Shown one piece after another: positions 1 through 8,460 of a stretch of 64,000 nt of DNA. The position numbers and the translations under genes were made by a program. A model generated the notes under the pieces. It worked only from the letters and a program-made list of their open reading frames with translations, had not been told where the DNA came from and ran no database searches. The stretch comes from UBA7985 sp965661545 (lineage in GTDB: Bacteria > Pseudomonadota > Alphaproteobacteria > UBA7985), in contig CBFIEF010000003.1 of NCBI GenBank assembly GCA_965661545.1, positions 1 to 64,000 of the forward strand, given 5' to 3'. The stretch's first letter is position 1; the number at the start of each line of letters is the position of its first letter.

Positions 1-832
1 GAGCACGGGTGTTCTCGCAGGTAAACGCGGCCTTATCATGGGCGTTGCAAACGACAAGTCTATTGCTTGGGGCATTGCGCAGTCTGCAGCGCGCGAAGGC
101 GCGGAGCTGGCTTTCTCCTATCAGGGCGAGGTTTTGGAAAAGCGGGTCCGTCCGCTGGCTGAAAAAGTTGGTGCGGACATGCTGACCTGTGACGTCACGG
201 ATGACGCTTCGATCGACGCGTTGTTCGATACGCTGGAAGAAAAGTGGGGCAAGCTGGATTTCGTGGTTCACGCCATCGGTTTCTCCAACAAGGACGAGCT
301 GAAGGGTGAGTACCTCAACACATCGCGCGAGAACTTCGCGCTGACGATGGACATCTCCGTTTACTCCTTCACCGCCGTTGCCCAGCGCGCAGCGCGGATG
401 ATGAACGAAGGCGGATCGCTGGTGACCTTGACCTATCAGGGCGCGGTAAAGGTCGTGCCAAACTACAACGTCATGGGAGTTGCAAAGGCAGCGCTTGAAG
501 CGTCTGTGCTGTACTTGGCGTCGGACTTTGGCCCCAAGGGAATTCGCGTGAACGGTCTGTCCGCTGGTCCGGTTCGCACGCTGGCGGCATCGGGCATTGG
601 TGACTTCCGCACCATGCTAAAGTGGAACGAGCTGAACGCACCTCTGCGCCGGAATGTAACCATCCAAGACGTGGGCGATTCCTGCCTGTACCTGATTTCG
701 CCATGGTCAAATGGCGTGACGGGTGAAATTCATTACGTGGACGGCGGTGCCAATATCAATGGCATGATCGCTATGGACCAGGCGGGCGAACTGGGCGAAT
801 TGCTCACCGAGACCGCCGCCAAGAAAGGCTAG
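1..832 (+). CDS. fabI: Enoyl-ACP reductase (NADH) FabI, 5' end cut by window
   Basis: Reduces the enoyl-ACP double bond in the last step of each type II fatty-acid elongation cycle (cytoplasm). The frame is open from base 2. The residues before the Met at base 38 read STGVLAGKRGLI, the usual FabI N-terminus, so the true start lies just upstream of base 1. The NADH-binding stretch GVANDKSIAWGIA follows, and the FabI-type Tyr-x6-Lys catalytic pair is visible in YNVMGVAK. About 276 residues are visible, close to the family size of roughly 260-270. aroC follows after 9 bases and is probably cotranscribed. The other fab genes lie about 53 kb away in this window. Confidence 0.95.
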   Translation, partial: STGVLAGKRGLIMGVANDKSIAWGIAQSAAREGAELAFSYQGEVLEKRVRPLAEKVGADMLTCDVTDDASIDALFDTLEEKWGKLDFVVHAIGFSNKDELKGEYLNTSRENFALTMDISVYSFTAVAQRAARMMNEGGSLVTLTYQGAVKVVPNYNVMGVAKAALEASVLYLASDFGPKGIRVNGLSAGPVRTLAASGIGDFRTMLKWNELNAPLRRNVTIQDVGDSCLYLISPWSNGVTGEIHYVDGGANINGMIAMDQAGELGELLTETAAKKG

Positions 833-841
833 AGAACGCGC

Positions 842-1963
842 ATGGCCGGTAACTCTTTCGGAACACAGTTTCGCTTCACCACCTTTGGCGAAAGCCATGG
901 GTCGCAGATTGGCTGTATCGTCGATGGCGTACCGGCTGGCCTGAGCCTGAGCGAGGCGGACATCCAGCCTGATCTGGACCGGCGCAAACCTGGCACAAGC
1001 AAGTTTGTCACGCAGCGGCGCGAAGGCGATGAGGTCTCCATTGTCTCTGGCGTTTTCGAAGGGCTGACAACGGGCACGCCCGTCGGCCTGATCATTCATA
1101 ACGGTGACCAACGTTCCAAAGATTATGGCGAGATCAAAGACCAGTTCCGGCCCGGTCACGCCGACTTCACTTACTGGCAGAAATACGGCGTACGCGATTA
1201 TCGGGGCGGCGGTCGGTCCTCGGCGCGAGAAACCGCGATGCGGGTGGCGGCGGGCGCCATTGCCAAGTGCATCCTCAACGACATTTGCCCACAGCCCGTG
1301 GCCGTACGCGGTGCTCTGGTCGCCATGGGCGGCTTGGGCATCGACCGCGCCAAGTGGCAGTGGGAGACAGCGGAGAGCAACGCCTTCTTCTGCCCCGATG
1401 CCGAAGCCGCGGAGGCTTGGGCGAGCGAGCTGGACCGCCTGCGCAAAGATGGCAACTCCGCGGGCGGGGTGATTGAAGTGGTGGCGGATGGTATTCCAGC
1501 GGGTCTGGGCGCGCCGGTCTACAGCAAGCTCGACAGCGATCTGGCCGCTGCGCTCATGTCCATCAACGCCGCTAAGGGCGTCGAAATTGGCGATGGCTTC
1601 GCCGCAGCCGGGCTGAACGGCGTGGGTAATGCTGACGAGATGGGCGTGGACAATCATGGGCGTCCAACCTTTGACAGCAACCACGCCGGCGGCATTCTGG
1701 GCGGTATCTCAACGGGGCAGCCTGTGGTCGCGCGTTTGGCGATCAAACCAACCTCATCCATCCTGACATCTCGCGCTTCGATTAACCGGTTTGGTGAGCC
1801 GGTGTCAGTTGTGACCAAGGGCCGTCACGATCCTTGCGTGGCAATCCGCGGCGTCCCGGTAGCGGAGGCTATGGTGGCTATTGTCTTGGCTGACCATTTG
1901 CTACAGGCTCGAGCCGAAGGGGTGCCTTTGATGCCCCGTCCCTGGGATCAACGACAAGACTGA
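842..1963 (+). CDS. aroC: Chorismate synthase
   Basis: Converts 5-enolpyruvylshikimate 3-phosphate to chorismate, the last step of the shikimate pathway, using reduced FMN. Family signatures are clear: GESHG near the N-terminus, RPGHAD, and the RGGGRSSARETA block around residues 120-131. The 373-residue length is normal for a bacterial AroC. The ATG at 842 gives the expected N-terminus MAGNSFGTQFRFTTFGESHG. It lies 9 bases after fabI and 8 bases before the aldo/keto reductase, so the three probably form one transcription unit. There is no obvious functional link between them. Confidence 0.95.
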   Translation: MAGNSFGTQFRFTTFGESHGSQIGCIVDGVPAGLSLSEADIQPDLDRRKPGTSKFVTQRREGDEVSIVSGVFEGLTTGTPVGLIIHNGDQRSKDYGEIKDQFRPGHADFTYWQKYGVRDYRGGGRSSARETAMRVAAGAIAKCILNDICPQPVAVRGALVAMGGLGIDRAKWQWETAESNAFFCPDAEAAEAWASELDRLRKDGNSAGGVIEVVADGIPAGLGAPVYSKLDSDLAAALMSINAAKGVEIGDGFAAAGLNGVGNADEMGVDNHGRPTFDSNHAGGILGGISTGQPVVARLAIKPTSSILTSRASINRFGEPVSVVTKGRHDPCVAIRGVPVAEAMVAIVLADHLLQARAEGVPLMPRPWDQRQD

Positions 1964-1971
1964 ATGTACCG

Positions 1972-3012
1972 ATGAAAATGAAGCCTTTGGGTCGCACGGA
2001 CATGTTGGTGTCCGAGCTTTGCCTTGGAACCATGACTTGGGGCCAGCAAAACTCGCTGGAGGAAGGTCACGCGCAAATGGATTGGGCGCAGGCTAACGGC
2101 GTGAACTTCTTTGACGTTGCGGAAATGTACCCCAGCGCGCCGACCGCTGAAACCTGTGGCCGCACCGAAGAAGTCATTGGCGCGTGGTTCACCCGCTCGG
2201 GCAAGCGCGCGGATACCATTCTTGCAACCAAGGTCGCGGGCCCGGATGACAAGCTGACATGGATCCGTGAGGGTCAATCTATCTTTGACGCCAAGAACAT
2301 CCGCGCGGCCATCGAAGGCTCGCTGCGGCGGCTTCAGACAGACTACATTGACCTCTATCAGCTGCATTGGCCCGATCGGGGGTGGACCCACTTCCGCAAG
2401 TACGGCCAAACCAAACCGAACGCGGACAGCGGCGCAGACCGGGCCGAGACGCTCGACACCATGGATGCGCTGGTCAAGGAAGGGAAGATCCGGGCCTGGG
2501 GCATCTCGAACGACAGCCCGTGGGGCACCATGGATTGGGTGCGGCGGTGTGAAAATTCCGGTCAGGCCCGCGTCGCGTCGATCCAGAACCCGTATAGCTT
2601 GCTCAACCGTGTTTTCGACGGCGGTAATGCTGAGGTTTCGATGAACGAAGACGTCTCGCTGCTGGCTTACTCGCCCTTGGCCGCTGGTCACCTGAGCGGT
2701 AAGTACCTCAACGGCCAACTGCCCGAAGGCTCTCGTCTTTCGCTCTGGCCCAAACGGTCCGGCTACACGAACGCAAACGGCATCACGGCGACCGAGAAAT
2801 ATGTCGCACTGGCGCAGAAGCACGGCTTGGACCCCTCGATCATGGCCCACGCCTTTGTCTATATGCAGCCGTTTGTAACCTCCAGCATCGCGGGCGGAAC
2901 ATCGATTGCGCAGCTGGAAGTCGCGCTTGAAGCCACGAACGTCACGCTCAGCGACGAGGTGCTGGCCGATATCGATGTGCTGCATCGGCTGCACACCAAC
3001 CCCTGCCCCTGA
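1972..3012 (+). CDS. Aldo/keto reductase, Tas-like
   Basis: An NADPH-dependent aldo/keto reductase of 346 residues. The N-terminus (MKMKPLGRTDMLVSELCLGTMTWG) and overall length resemble the Tas/YajO-type branch. The catalytic tetrad can be read as Asp and Tyr in FDVAEMYP, Lys in ATKVAGP and His in YQLHWPDRG. The C-terminal NADP-binding segment includes SSIAGGTS. The physiological substrate cannot be told from sequence. It starts 8 bases after aroC and is followed after 10 bases by thpR. Confidence 0.85.
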   Translation: MKMKPLGRTDMLVSELCLGTMTWGQQNSLEEGHAQMDWAQANGVNFFDVAEMYPSAPTAETCGRTEEVIGAWFTRSGKRADTILATKVAGPDDKLTWIREGQSIFDAKNIRAAIEGSLRRLQTDYIDLYQLHWPDRGWTHFRKYGQTKPNADSGADRAETLDTMDALVKEGKIRAWGISNDSPWGTMDWVRRCENSGQARVASIQNPYSLLNRVFDGGNAEVSMNEDVSLLAYSPLAAGHLSGKYLNGQLPEGSRLSLWPKRSGYTNANGITATEKYVALAQKHGLDPSIMAHAFVYMQPFVTSSIAGGTSIAQLEVALEATNVTLSDEVLADIDVLHRLHTNPCP

Positions 3013-3022
3013 GCCAAATCCT

Positions 3023-3571
3023 ATGCTGCGGTTGTTTATCGGGCTGAGTTTTGAGGGTGGTTACACCCGGCGACTGTGCAGCCTGATGGAAGGGGTGAGC
3101 GGGGTGCACTGGCAGCCTGCGGAAAACCTGCATCTGACGGTGCGGTTCCTGGGCGATGTCTCCCTCGACGATGCCGAAGATCTCGACGCGGAACTTGCGC
3201 GGATCGCGGCGCCTGCTTTTGATCTGACGATGCAGGGCGTGGGCTGGTTTGGCATTGGCGACCGCGTGCAGAACCTGCACGCCGTTAGCCGCCCAGACCC
3301 CATTCTTAACGGCTTAAAAGACCAAGTGGACCGCGCCTGTAAGAATGCTGGATTTCAGCCCGAACCACGCAAGTTTAGCCCCCACATTACCCTTGCCCGG
3401 TCTCGAGCTGTTCGGCTGGAGGCTGTGCAGCCGTGGCTGGCTGAGCACATGGATTTTCGGCTGAATATGGGCGACGTACAGGCTTTTCACATGATCTCCA
3501 GCCATCCCAGCGGCGCCGGACGCGCCTATCGGCTGGAAGCGTCCTATCCGCTTACTCAGATGTGGGCTTAG
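3023..3571 (+). CDS. thpR: RNA 2',3'-cyclic phosphodiesterase ThpR (2H phosphoesterase)
   Basis: A 182-residue member of the 2H phosphoesterase superfamily (LigT/ThpR), which opens 2',3'-cyclic phosphate ends of RNA. Both signature H-x-T motifs are present: HLTV at residue 37 and HITL at residue 121, a usual spacing for two-fold pseudo-symmetric enzymes. An upstream in-frame extension exists, but ATG 3023 gives the normal N-terminus MLRLFIGL. It follows the aldo/keto reductase by 10 bases. Its 3' end overlaps the convergent EamA transporter gene by 20 bases, an arrangement that could allow antisense interference between the two messages. Confidence 0.9.
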   Translation: MLRLFIGLSFEGGYTRRLCSLMEGVSGVHWQPAENLHLTVRFLGDVSLDDAEDLDAELARIAAPAFDLTMQGVGWFGIGDRVQNLHAVSRPDPILNGLKDQVDRACKNAGFQPEPRKFSPHITLARSRAVRLEAVQPWLAEHMDFRLNMGDVQAFHMISSHPSGAGRAYRLEASYPLTQMWA

Positions 3572-4544
3572 GGACGGCTCGTTGCCGATGCCGGGATTCG
3601 CGCCACGCCGTGACCAGACCGGCGATGGTAATCAGCGACACACCGAACCATATGCCAACCGGCGGGATTAAGCCTTGGGTCATCCACGCCAGACCGGTGG
3701 CGAACAAGATGCTGACGTACTCCAGCGATCCGGCAACCGATGCTGGCGCCGAGCGATAGGCGATGTTCAGCGACTGCGCCGCCGCCAGCGAGCATGCAGC
3801 CAACAGCAAGAATTGCCACCAGTGCGCGCCCCAGTTTAGCGGCACGCGCTCGCCAAACAGGATCCACAGCGGAACAATTGTCGCCAGCGAGGCGATAGCC
3901 CCGACATAGGTGATCGACAGCGCCGGCAGACCCGGCGGCAGGTAGCGGACGGCAATCATATAGAACGCAAACAAGATCGCAGCGCCCACGGGCATCAGGC
4001 TATAGAGGGCTGTCAGCCAAATGGGTTGCGCGGTCAGCGCTGCCCATTCGTCACCCTTGGCCATCCACAGCGCAACCTGCACCGAAATCACACCCAGAAA
4101 GCCGACCAGAACCGCGCCCCAGCGCCAAGCACCCGTTTTCTCGCCCAGCAGCACAGCGGCGAGAATGGTCAGTACAATAGGATAGGTGAAAACCAGCGCA
4201 GTTGCTGAACCTTGGTCAAGCAGCTTGAACGAAGAAAACATCAGCAACCCCATGGGGATCAGGACGATTCCGCGAACAATGACAATTCCTCGGCCTTTAT
4301 AATTGGGAAAGATGCTCTCACGCCGAAGCCCTGCCAGCGCGACAAGAAACATGACCCCCGCCAAGTTGCGGATCAGTTGAGTCTCGATCACCCCGTAAGT
4401 CAGACGCAGATTATAGGCAACGGCGTCCATGATCGCCAAAACCAAAGCAGCCGTCAGCGCGGCGATGATGCCAATGATGATGCGGCCATCAGTACCGCGA
4501 TTTGGTTTGGTGGATTCGGGGGTTTGCTGAGCTGTGGTCGCCAT
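3552..4544 (-). CDS. EamA/DMT-family transporter
   Basis: A 330-residue integral membrane protein with about ten hydrophobic segments in two EamA-type halves, typical of drug/metabolite transporters. The first 20-25 residues are polar and rich in Thr, Pro and Lys, followed by the first membrane span (IIAALTAALVLAIMDAVAYN). The family exports metabolites, amino acids or drugs; the substrate here is unknown. The start codon is ATG at 4544. The gene is convergent with thpR and overlaps its 3' end by 20 bases. The upstream gene on the same strand is the tyrosine phosphatase, 46 bases away. Confidence 0.85.
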   Translation of the reverse strand: MATTAQQTPESTKPNRGTDGRIIIGIIAALTAALVLAIMDAVAYNLRLTYGVIETQLIRNLAGVMFLVALAGLRRESIFPNYKGRGIVIVRGIVLIPMGLLMFSSFKLLDQGSATALVFTYPIVLTILAAVLLGEKTGAWRWGAVLVGFLGVISVQVALWMAKGDEWAALTAQPIWLTALYSLMPVGAAILFAFYMIAVRYLPPGLPALSITYVGAIASLATIVPLWILFGERVPLNWGAHWWQFLLLAACSLAAAQSLNIAYRSAPASVAGSLEYVSILFATGLAWMTQGLIPPVGIWFGVSLITIAGLVTAWRESRHRQRAVPKPTSE

Positions 4545-4590
4545 ACTCTTCCATCTACGCTGATCGTGAGCGCATCGTGGAATTCACCGA

Positions 4591-5067
4591 TTAAGCGGCG
4601 ACGCTGGCTCTTACTCTTACCAGGATATCAGCGCAGCACTGCTCGAGTTGGTCAAGCGCTCTGTCGTAGGCTGCTTGTCCCAAACCCCAAGGGTCGTCGA
4701 TATCGATGGTTCCCAGGCGCGGTGAAAAGGCGGTTGCGAGTAGGATTTGTGCCTGATCCGCTCTCTGACGACGCTCGCGCAATCCCTGCTGGTGCTCGCG
4801 CGTCATGCAGATGATCCAGTCGAAATTGTCGAAGTCTTGCGAAGTAACCGGACGGGAACGGAGGTCGCCAATGAAGTAACCCCGTGAGGCCGCCGAAACC
4901 TGCCCCTCGAATGTCGGCTCTTCACCTTCGTGCCAACGGGTCATGCCAGCTGAGTCAACGCGCAAACGATCGCCGATTCCCCACAGGTCGGCTTGAGCGC
5001 GCAGCACTCCCTCCGCCAGTGGCGAACGACAGATGTTCCCCGTACAAACAAACAATACACTCAGCAT
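4591..5067 (-). CDS. Low-molecular-weight protein-tyrosine phosphatase
   Basis: A 158-residue LMW-PTP. The start at 5067 gives MLSVLFVCTGNICRSP with the catalytic loop Cys8-x5-Arg14 and a following Ser, and it has a good ribosome site (AGGGA). A longer open frame to 5100 has no support. The general-acid Asp lies in the IDDPW motif near residue 125. The family includes arsenate reductases and regulators of exopolysaccharide export; no arsenic or polysaccharide genes are adjacent, so the target is unknown. It lies 46 bases upstream of the EamA gene on the same strand. Confidence 0.88.
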   Translation of the reverse strand: MLSVLFVCTGNICRSPLAEGVLRAQADLWGIGDRLRVDSAGMTRWHEGEEPTFEGQVSAASRGYFIGDLRSRPVTSQDFDNFDWIICMTREHQQGLRERRQRADQAQILLATAFSPRLGTIDIDDPWGLGQAAYDRALDQLEQCCADILVRVRASVAA

Positions 5068-5242
5068 TTTGGTCCCTAAATCCCCAAATCGGCAGGACAT
5101 TCGTCCGACCCAATTTGATCATATTATGCGGGATGCGACCATCGTGTGCCATTCCGTTCTGTCATTCTGTGGACAGAATCGTGCGAAAACCTGTGGGTAA
5201 GTCAGAATTTGTCATAATTTGATCGGACTCCGACCAAATCAT
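5068..5242. other. Intergenic region with small inverted repeat
   Basis: This gap lies between the lipoprotein gene and the phosphatase gene, both read leftwards, and should hold the phosphatase promoter. It contains a perfect short inverted repeat ATTCTG-TGGA-CAGAAT (5164-5179) and two copies of AATTTGATC. There is no T-tail, so it is not a convincing terminator. No coding sequence is seen. Confidence 0.4.
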
Positions 5243-5836
5243 CTATCCAGCCGTCATTACAGTGCGCGTTCCGTCTGCCAAAACCCGAACAGTCGCGTTA
5301 ATTGGGTCCTGATTCGTATCGAAAATGACCCGATATTCCATCACATATTGTGGATCAACTTCCGCGGCAGGCGTCGCAGATTCGCTGTTCTCGCCACCGA
5401 GGTCGTAATTCAAACCGAACAGGGCCTGACACTCAATATAGATATTCCGCTCGCTGGTTTCCCAATTCAGCTCTCGCTGAATACTGCCAACAGCGTTCTC
5501 ATCGCACAGCTCTCTCGCCAGCAAAGGAACGACTTTTGAGAGGTCTTTTGTGTGTTTAATCGACTTACCGGGAAGCGGCTTGAAGACAATCATATAGGTC
5601 GGCAAGACAAAGCCTAGGCCCGCTGCGGCGTAGTTTTCATCCACATCAATGCCAAATTGCGCAAAATGATCTGGGTTTGAAATGTCATGCGCGGTAAAGG
5701 CGGTTTTCCTCCCCTCGGAATCGGTCAACATCCGAGAGTAAATCAACGTTGCTCCCGGCACCGTAGAAACCGCGGCACACCCGGCTAACCAGAGTGCTGC
5801 GCCCATTAAAGCTAATGCTGATCCCCCGCTCCGCAT
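5243..5836 (-). CDS. Predicted lipoprotein of unknown function
   Basis: A 197-residue protein I do not recognise. It begins with a short signal peptide ending in the lipobox LAGC (Cys near residue 20), so it should be lipidated and anchored in the envelope. The mature part has a low-complexity acidic stretch near NSESATPAAEVD and a hydrophilic C-terminus with the segment YVMEYRVIFDTN. Two Cys residues (in ELCDENA and IYIECQALFG) might form a disulfide. The ATG at 5836 is preceded by a G-rich ribosome site. It is upstream of the phosphatase and downstream of cobM on the same strand, separated from cobM by 78 bases. Confidence 0.75.
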   Translation of the reverse strand: MRSGGSALALMGAALWLAGCAAVSTVPGATLIYSRMLTDSEGRKTAFTAHDISNPDHFAQFGIDVDENYAAAGLGFVLPTYMIVFKPLPGKSIKHTKDLSKVVPLLARELCDENAVGSIQRELNWETSERNIYIECQALFGLNYDLGGENSESATPAAEVDPQYVMEYRVIFDTNQDPINATVRVLADGTRTVMTAG

Positions 5837-5914
5837 ATGCCCCCATCCTTTTTTCGTTAAGCTGTTTGCATTTTTTTAGCACAGAGACAGGGGGCAAAGG
5901 CGCGAAAGGTTTTA

Positions 5915-6694
5915 TTATGCGTCAGACTTCAACTTTCGGTGTCGCAGAATGTGCTCGTAGTCGGCGTCATAGAGAGCCGAATCTGGGAACTCCGCTTCAC
6001 CGAGAACAGGGCCAACAAAGATAATGGCGGTACGAGTGATTTTGGCTTCACGCACCCGCTCGCGAATGGTGGTCAGCGTGCCATAGATGAACTGCTCGTC
6101 CGGCCAACCCACGCGGTAGGCAACCACGCACGGGCACTCTTCGCCGTAGTAGGGGATCAACCGGCGCTGAATGTCGCGCAAATAGCGAATGCTCAGGTGC
6201 AGCGCCAGCGTTGAACGGGTTTCAGCGAAGTTTTCCAGTGTTTCGTGCTCGGGCATGTCGGTCGCCTGCCCGGCCACACGGGTCAGAATGATCGACTGCG
6301 AAACGGTTGGTAGCGTCAGCTCGACCCCCATGGTCGCAGCAGCAGCAGTGTAGGCCGAAACGCCCGGTGTAATGACATAAGGAATATCCAACGCTCGCAA
6401 CCGGCGCGCCTGCTCCGCCACCGCGCCATAGAGCGAGGGATCTCCGGAATGCACGCGCGCGACCTTTTTTCCGGCGCGCACAGCCTCCACCATAATGTCC
6501 ATAATTTCATCCAACGCCATCGGCGCGGAATCACGAATATCGGCCCCTTCGCTGGCATGGACCAACACGCCTTCAGGTACCAAGGAACCGGCGTACAGCA
6601 CCACGTCAGCCTCAGCGATTAAATCACGTCCGCGCAAGGTCAGCAGATCCGGCGATCCCGGTCCGGCACCAATAAAGTTAATGGGGTTGCTCAT
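5915..6694 (-). CDS. cobM: Precorrin-4 C11-methyltransferase CobM/CbiF
   Basis: A SAM-dependent tetrapyrrole methylase of 259 residues that methylates C11 of the ring-contracted corrin precursor. The N-terminal motif FIGAGPGSPDLLTLRGRDLI is typical, and the later segments VARVHSGDPSLYG and the region near GEECPCVVAYRVGWPD match CobM/CbiF rather than SUMT. The start codon overlaps the stop of the upstream cbiG-cobJ gene in an ATGA, so translation is coupled. It is the last gene of the leftward cbiX-cobH-cobL-cobI-cobJ-cobM operon. With CbiG and CbiD also present it may act on the cobalt-containing substrate. Confidence 0.93.
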   Translation of the reverse strand: MSNPINFIGAGPGSPDLLTLRGRDLIAEADVVLYAGSLVPEGVLVHASEGADIRDSAPMALDEIMDIMVEAVRAGKKVARVHSGDPSLYGAVAEQARRLRALDIPYVITPGVSAYTAAAATMGVELTLPTVSQSIILTRVAGQATDMPEHETLENFAETRSTLALHLSIRYLRDIQRRLIPYYGEECPCVVAYRVGWPDEQFIYGTLTTIRERVREAKITRTAIIFVGPVLGEAEFPDSALYDADYEHILRHRKLKSDA

Positions 6695-8460
6695 GCGCGA
6701 TGATCCTCTCCGCGGCTGAGATAACCGCGCGGTGTGTACAGGCTAATAGGGCCGTTTTTGACGGGTTGGTAGCGGCGCGTGATCGATGAACCCACCAAAA
6801 CCATACAAAACATGTCGACGTCCTCTGGATCTAATTCGCCCAGCGTTCGATGGGTAAAGGTTTCCTCGGCTCGGCCAATTTGCCGACAGATGACGACGGG
6901 GGTTTCTGGTGGGCGATTTTCCAGCAGGATGTCGCGCGCGGCGGCAAGTTGCCAATCCCGCTTGCGGCTAACTGGGTTGTAGAAACAAACGACAAAATCA
7001 GCCGTCGAAGCCCCCTGCAACCGTCGCTCGATAACCGTCCAGGGCGTCATGAGGTTCGACAGCGAAATGGCGCAAAAGTCGTGCCCCAGCGGCGCCCCCA
7101 ACCGAGCTGCGGCGCCAAACATGGCGCTGATGCCCGGGTTGGCGATGATCTCTACACCCTGCACCGCGCGGTTTTCAGCGCGGTCAGCAAGCTCATAGGT
7201 CAGTGCGCCCATGGCATAGACCCCAGCGTCACCAGAGCAAATCAAGGCAACAGACTTGCCTTCGGCAGCGAGATCGAGCGCGAATTGGCAGCGGCGTTCT
7301 TCTTCGCCAAGGTCAAAGGTGTGCACCTGCTGGTGCGGCAAGGGCTGAACCTGATCGGTGTAATAGGTGTAGCCGACCAAATGATCCGCCCCGCGCAAAA
7401 CGGCGTCTGTCCCGGCCAAGCGCCAGTCTTCCCGGCCCGGCCCAAGGCCCACCAACTGCACCTGCCCCCGTGCCTGTCCGGCGGTAAATTCGGCCAGTGG
7501 CGCTGGAGACTGAGCGACGGCCACGGTGCCTATGCCAAATTTCTGCTTTTCCAGCACCAATGTCGCCCCAGCCCCTGCGCCAAGCAAGGCGGCGGCTTCA
7601 CTGACCGATGGGGTGCCAATTTCGGCTTGTACGACGTCAGACGGGTTGGGCGTCGCCACCTGCGCCAGAGTCTCAGCATTAAAGACGCGCAGCGGCACGT
7701 CGAGCGTCGCCGCCAACGCCGCCAAAGCCGGCTCGTCTTGCTTGAGCGTCACACTGGCAATCCCGGCCACCTGCAGCGGGCTCAGGTTTGCTGAGGTTAA
7801 ATGCGCCTGCACAGCCTGAACCAGCGCATCAGCATCCGCACCACGCTCACACCCGACGCCAAGAACGAGATTGGTTGGGGCATAGACCAAGGACGTTTCT
7901 GATGGTGAACCTTCGGTCCCCAAAGCCAAAGCACTGGCGGTGTCCGTTTCCGCCGGCCGCTCGCTGCGCAAAGGCCAATCGCCGTTTAGGGCGATGGGCG
8001 CAGGGTGCTGCGCCAACGCCTTTTGGAACGCTGCGGCATGGTGCGGATTGACGAGGCGATAGCCCGGCGCCGGATCTTCAACTGGCGCGCCCAGCAGGGC
8101 ATCGGTCGCCGTGCTCACAAGCGCGAAGCCGTTTGCCGCCTCGGCCAAATCACGCGCCAAACGGTTTGCACCATGATGTCCACCCAGCAGGGGAACAAAA
8201 TCACCCGTCTCGGTCATCAGCAAAACCGGCGGCTCAGCATGCTTATCGGCCAACAACGGCGCGGTTAGGCGAATGAGGATCCCTGCGGCGCACAAACCAA
8301 CCACGGGCCGGTTCGTCGTGAACGCCTGACGCACCGCTTCGCTAAAGCCAGCGCCACAGCGCACTTCACCGCCGCCAAAACCATCGCGGACAGCCGTGAG
8401 CGCATCACGGTGACGGTCCAAAGGCGAAGCAAAAAGAACCTCTTGGGGCTTAAAGGACAT
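6691..8460 (-). CDS. cobJ: Fusion of CbiG (cobalt-precorrin-5A hydrolase) and CobJ/CbiH (precorrin-3B C17-methyltransferase)
   Basis: A 589-residue two-enzyme fusion. Residues about 1-120 are a CbiG N-terminal domain (GLCAAGILIR, then GGHHGAN at 93-99). After a variable linker, residues about 196-318 are the CbiG C-terminal domain (LVLGVGCERGAD). From about residue 332 a complete CobJ/CbiH methylase follows (LVGLGPGREDW, FYNPVSRKRDW). CbiG opens the delta-lactone ring; CobJ/CbiH methylates C17 and contracts the ring. ATG 8460 was chosen over a longer frame to 8517 because GGAGG precedes it correctly within the end of cobI. It overlaps cobI by 11 bases and cobM by 4. Confidence 0.92.
   Translation of the reverse strand: MSFKPQEVLFASPLDRHRDALTAVRDGFGGGEVRCGAGFSEAVRQAFTTNRPVVGLCAAGILIRLTAPLLADKHAEPPVLLMTETGDFVPLLGGHHGANRLARDLAEAANGFALVSTATDALLGAPVEDPAPGYRLVNPHHAAAFQKALAQHPAPIALNGDWPLRSERPAETDTASALALGTEGSPSETSLVYAPTNLVLGVGCERGADADALVQAVQAHLTSANLSPLQVAGIASVTLKQDEPALAALAATLDVPLRVFNAETLAQVATPNPSDVVQAEIGTPSVSEAAALLGAGAGATLVLEKQKFGIGTVAVAQSPAPLAEFTAGQARGQVQLVGLGPGREDWRLAGTDAVLRGADHLVGYTYYTDQVQPLPHQQVHTFDLGEEERRCQFALDLAAEGKSVALICSGDAGVYAMGALTYELADRAENRAVQGVEIIANPGISAMFGAAARLGAPLGHDFCAISLSNLMTPWTVIERRLQGASTADFVVCFYNPVSRKRDWQLAAARDILLENRPPETPVVICRQIGRAEETFTHRTLGELDPEDVDMFCMVLVGSSITRRYQPVKNGPISLYTPRGYLSRGEDHRA

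Noticed and set aside
707..1684. Long minus-strand open frame opposite aroC (325 codons)
   Set aside because: It is the antisense shadow of fabI and aroC, has no recognisable domain, and lies entirely over well-supported genes.
1948..2994. Minus-strand open frame opposite the aldo/keto reductase (348 codons)
   Set aside because: Complete overlap with a clear AKR gene; the translated sequence is Arg/His/Gln-rich shadow sequence without motifs.
5164..5179. ATTCTG-TGGA-CAGAAT as a terminator or SOS box
   Set aside because: There is no T-run, and it does not fit the alphaproteobacterial LexA pattern GTTC-N7-GTTC.
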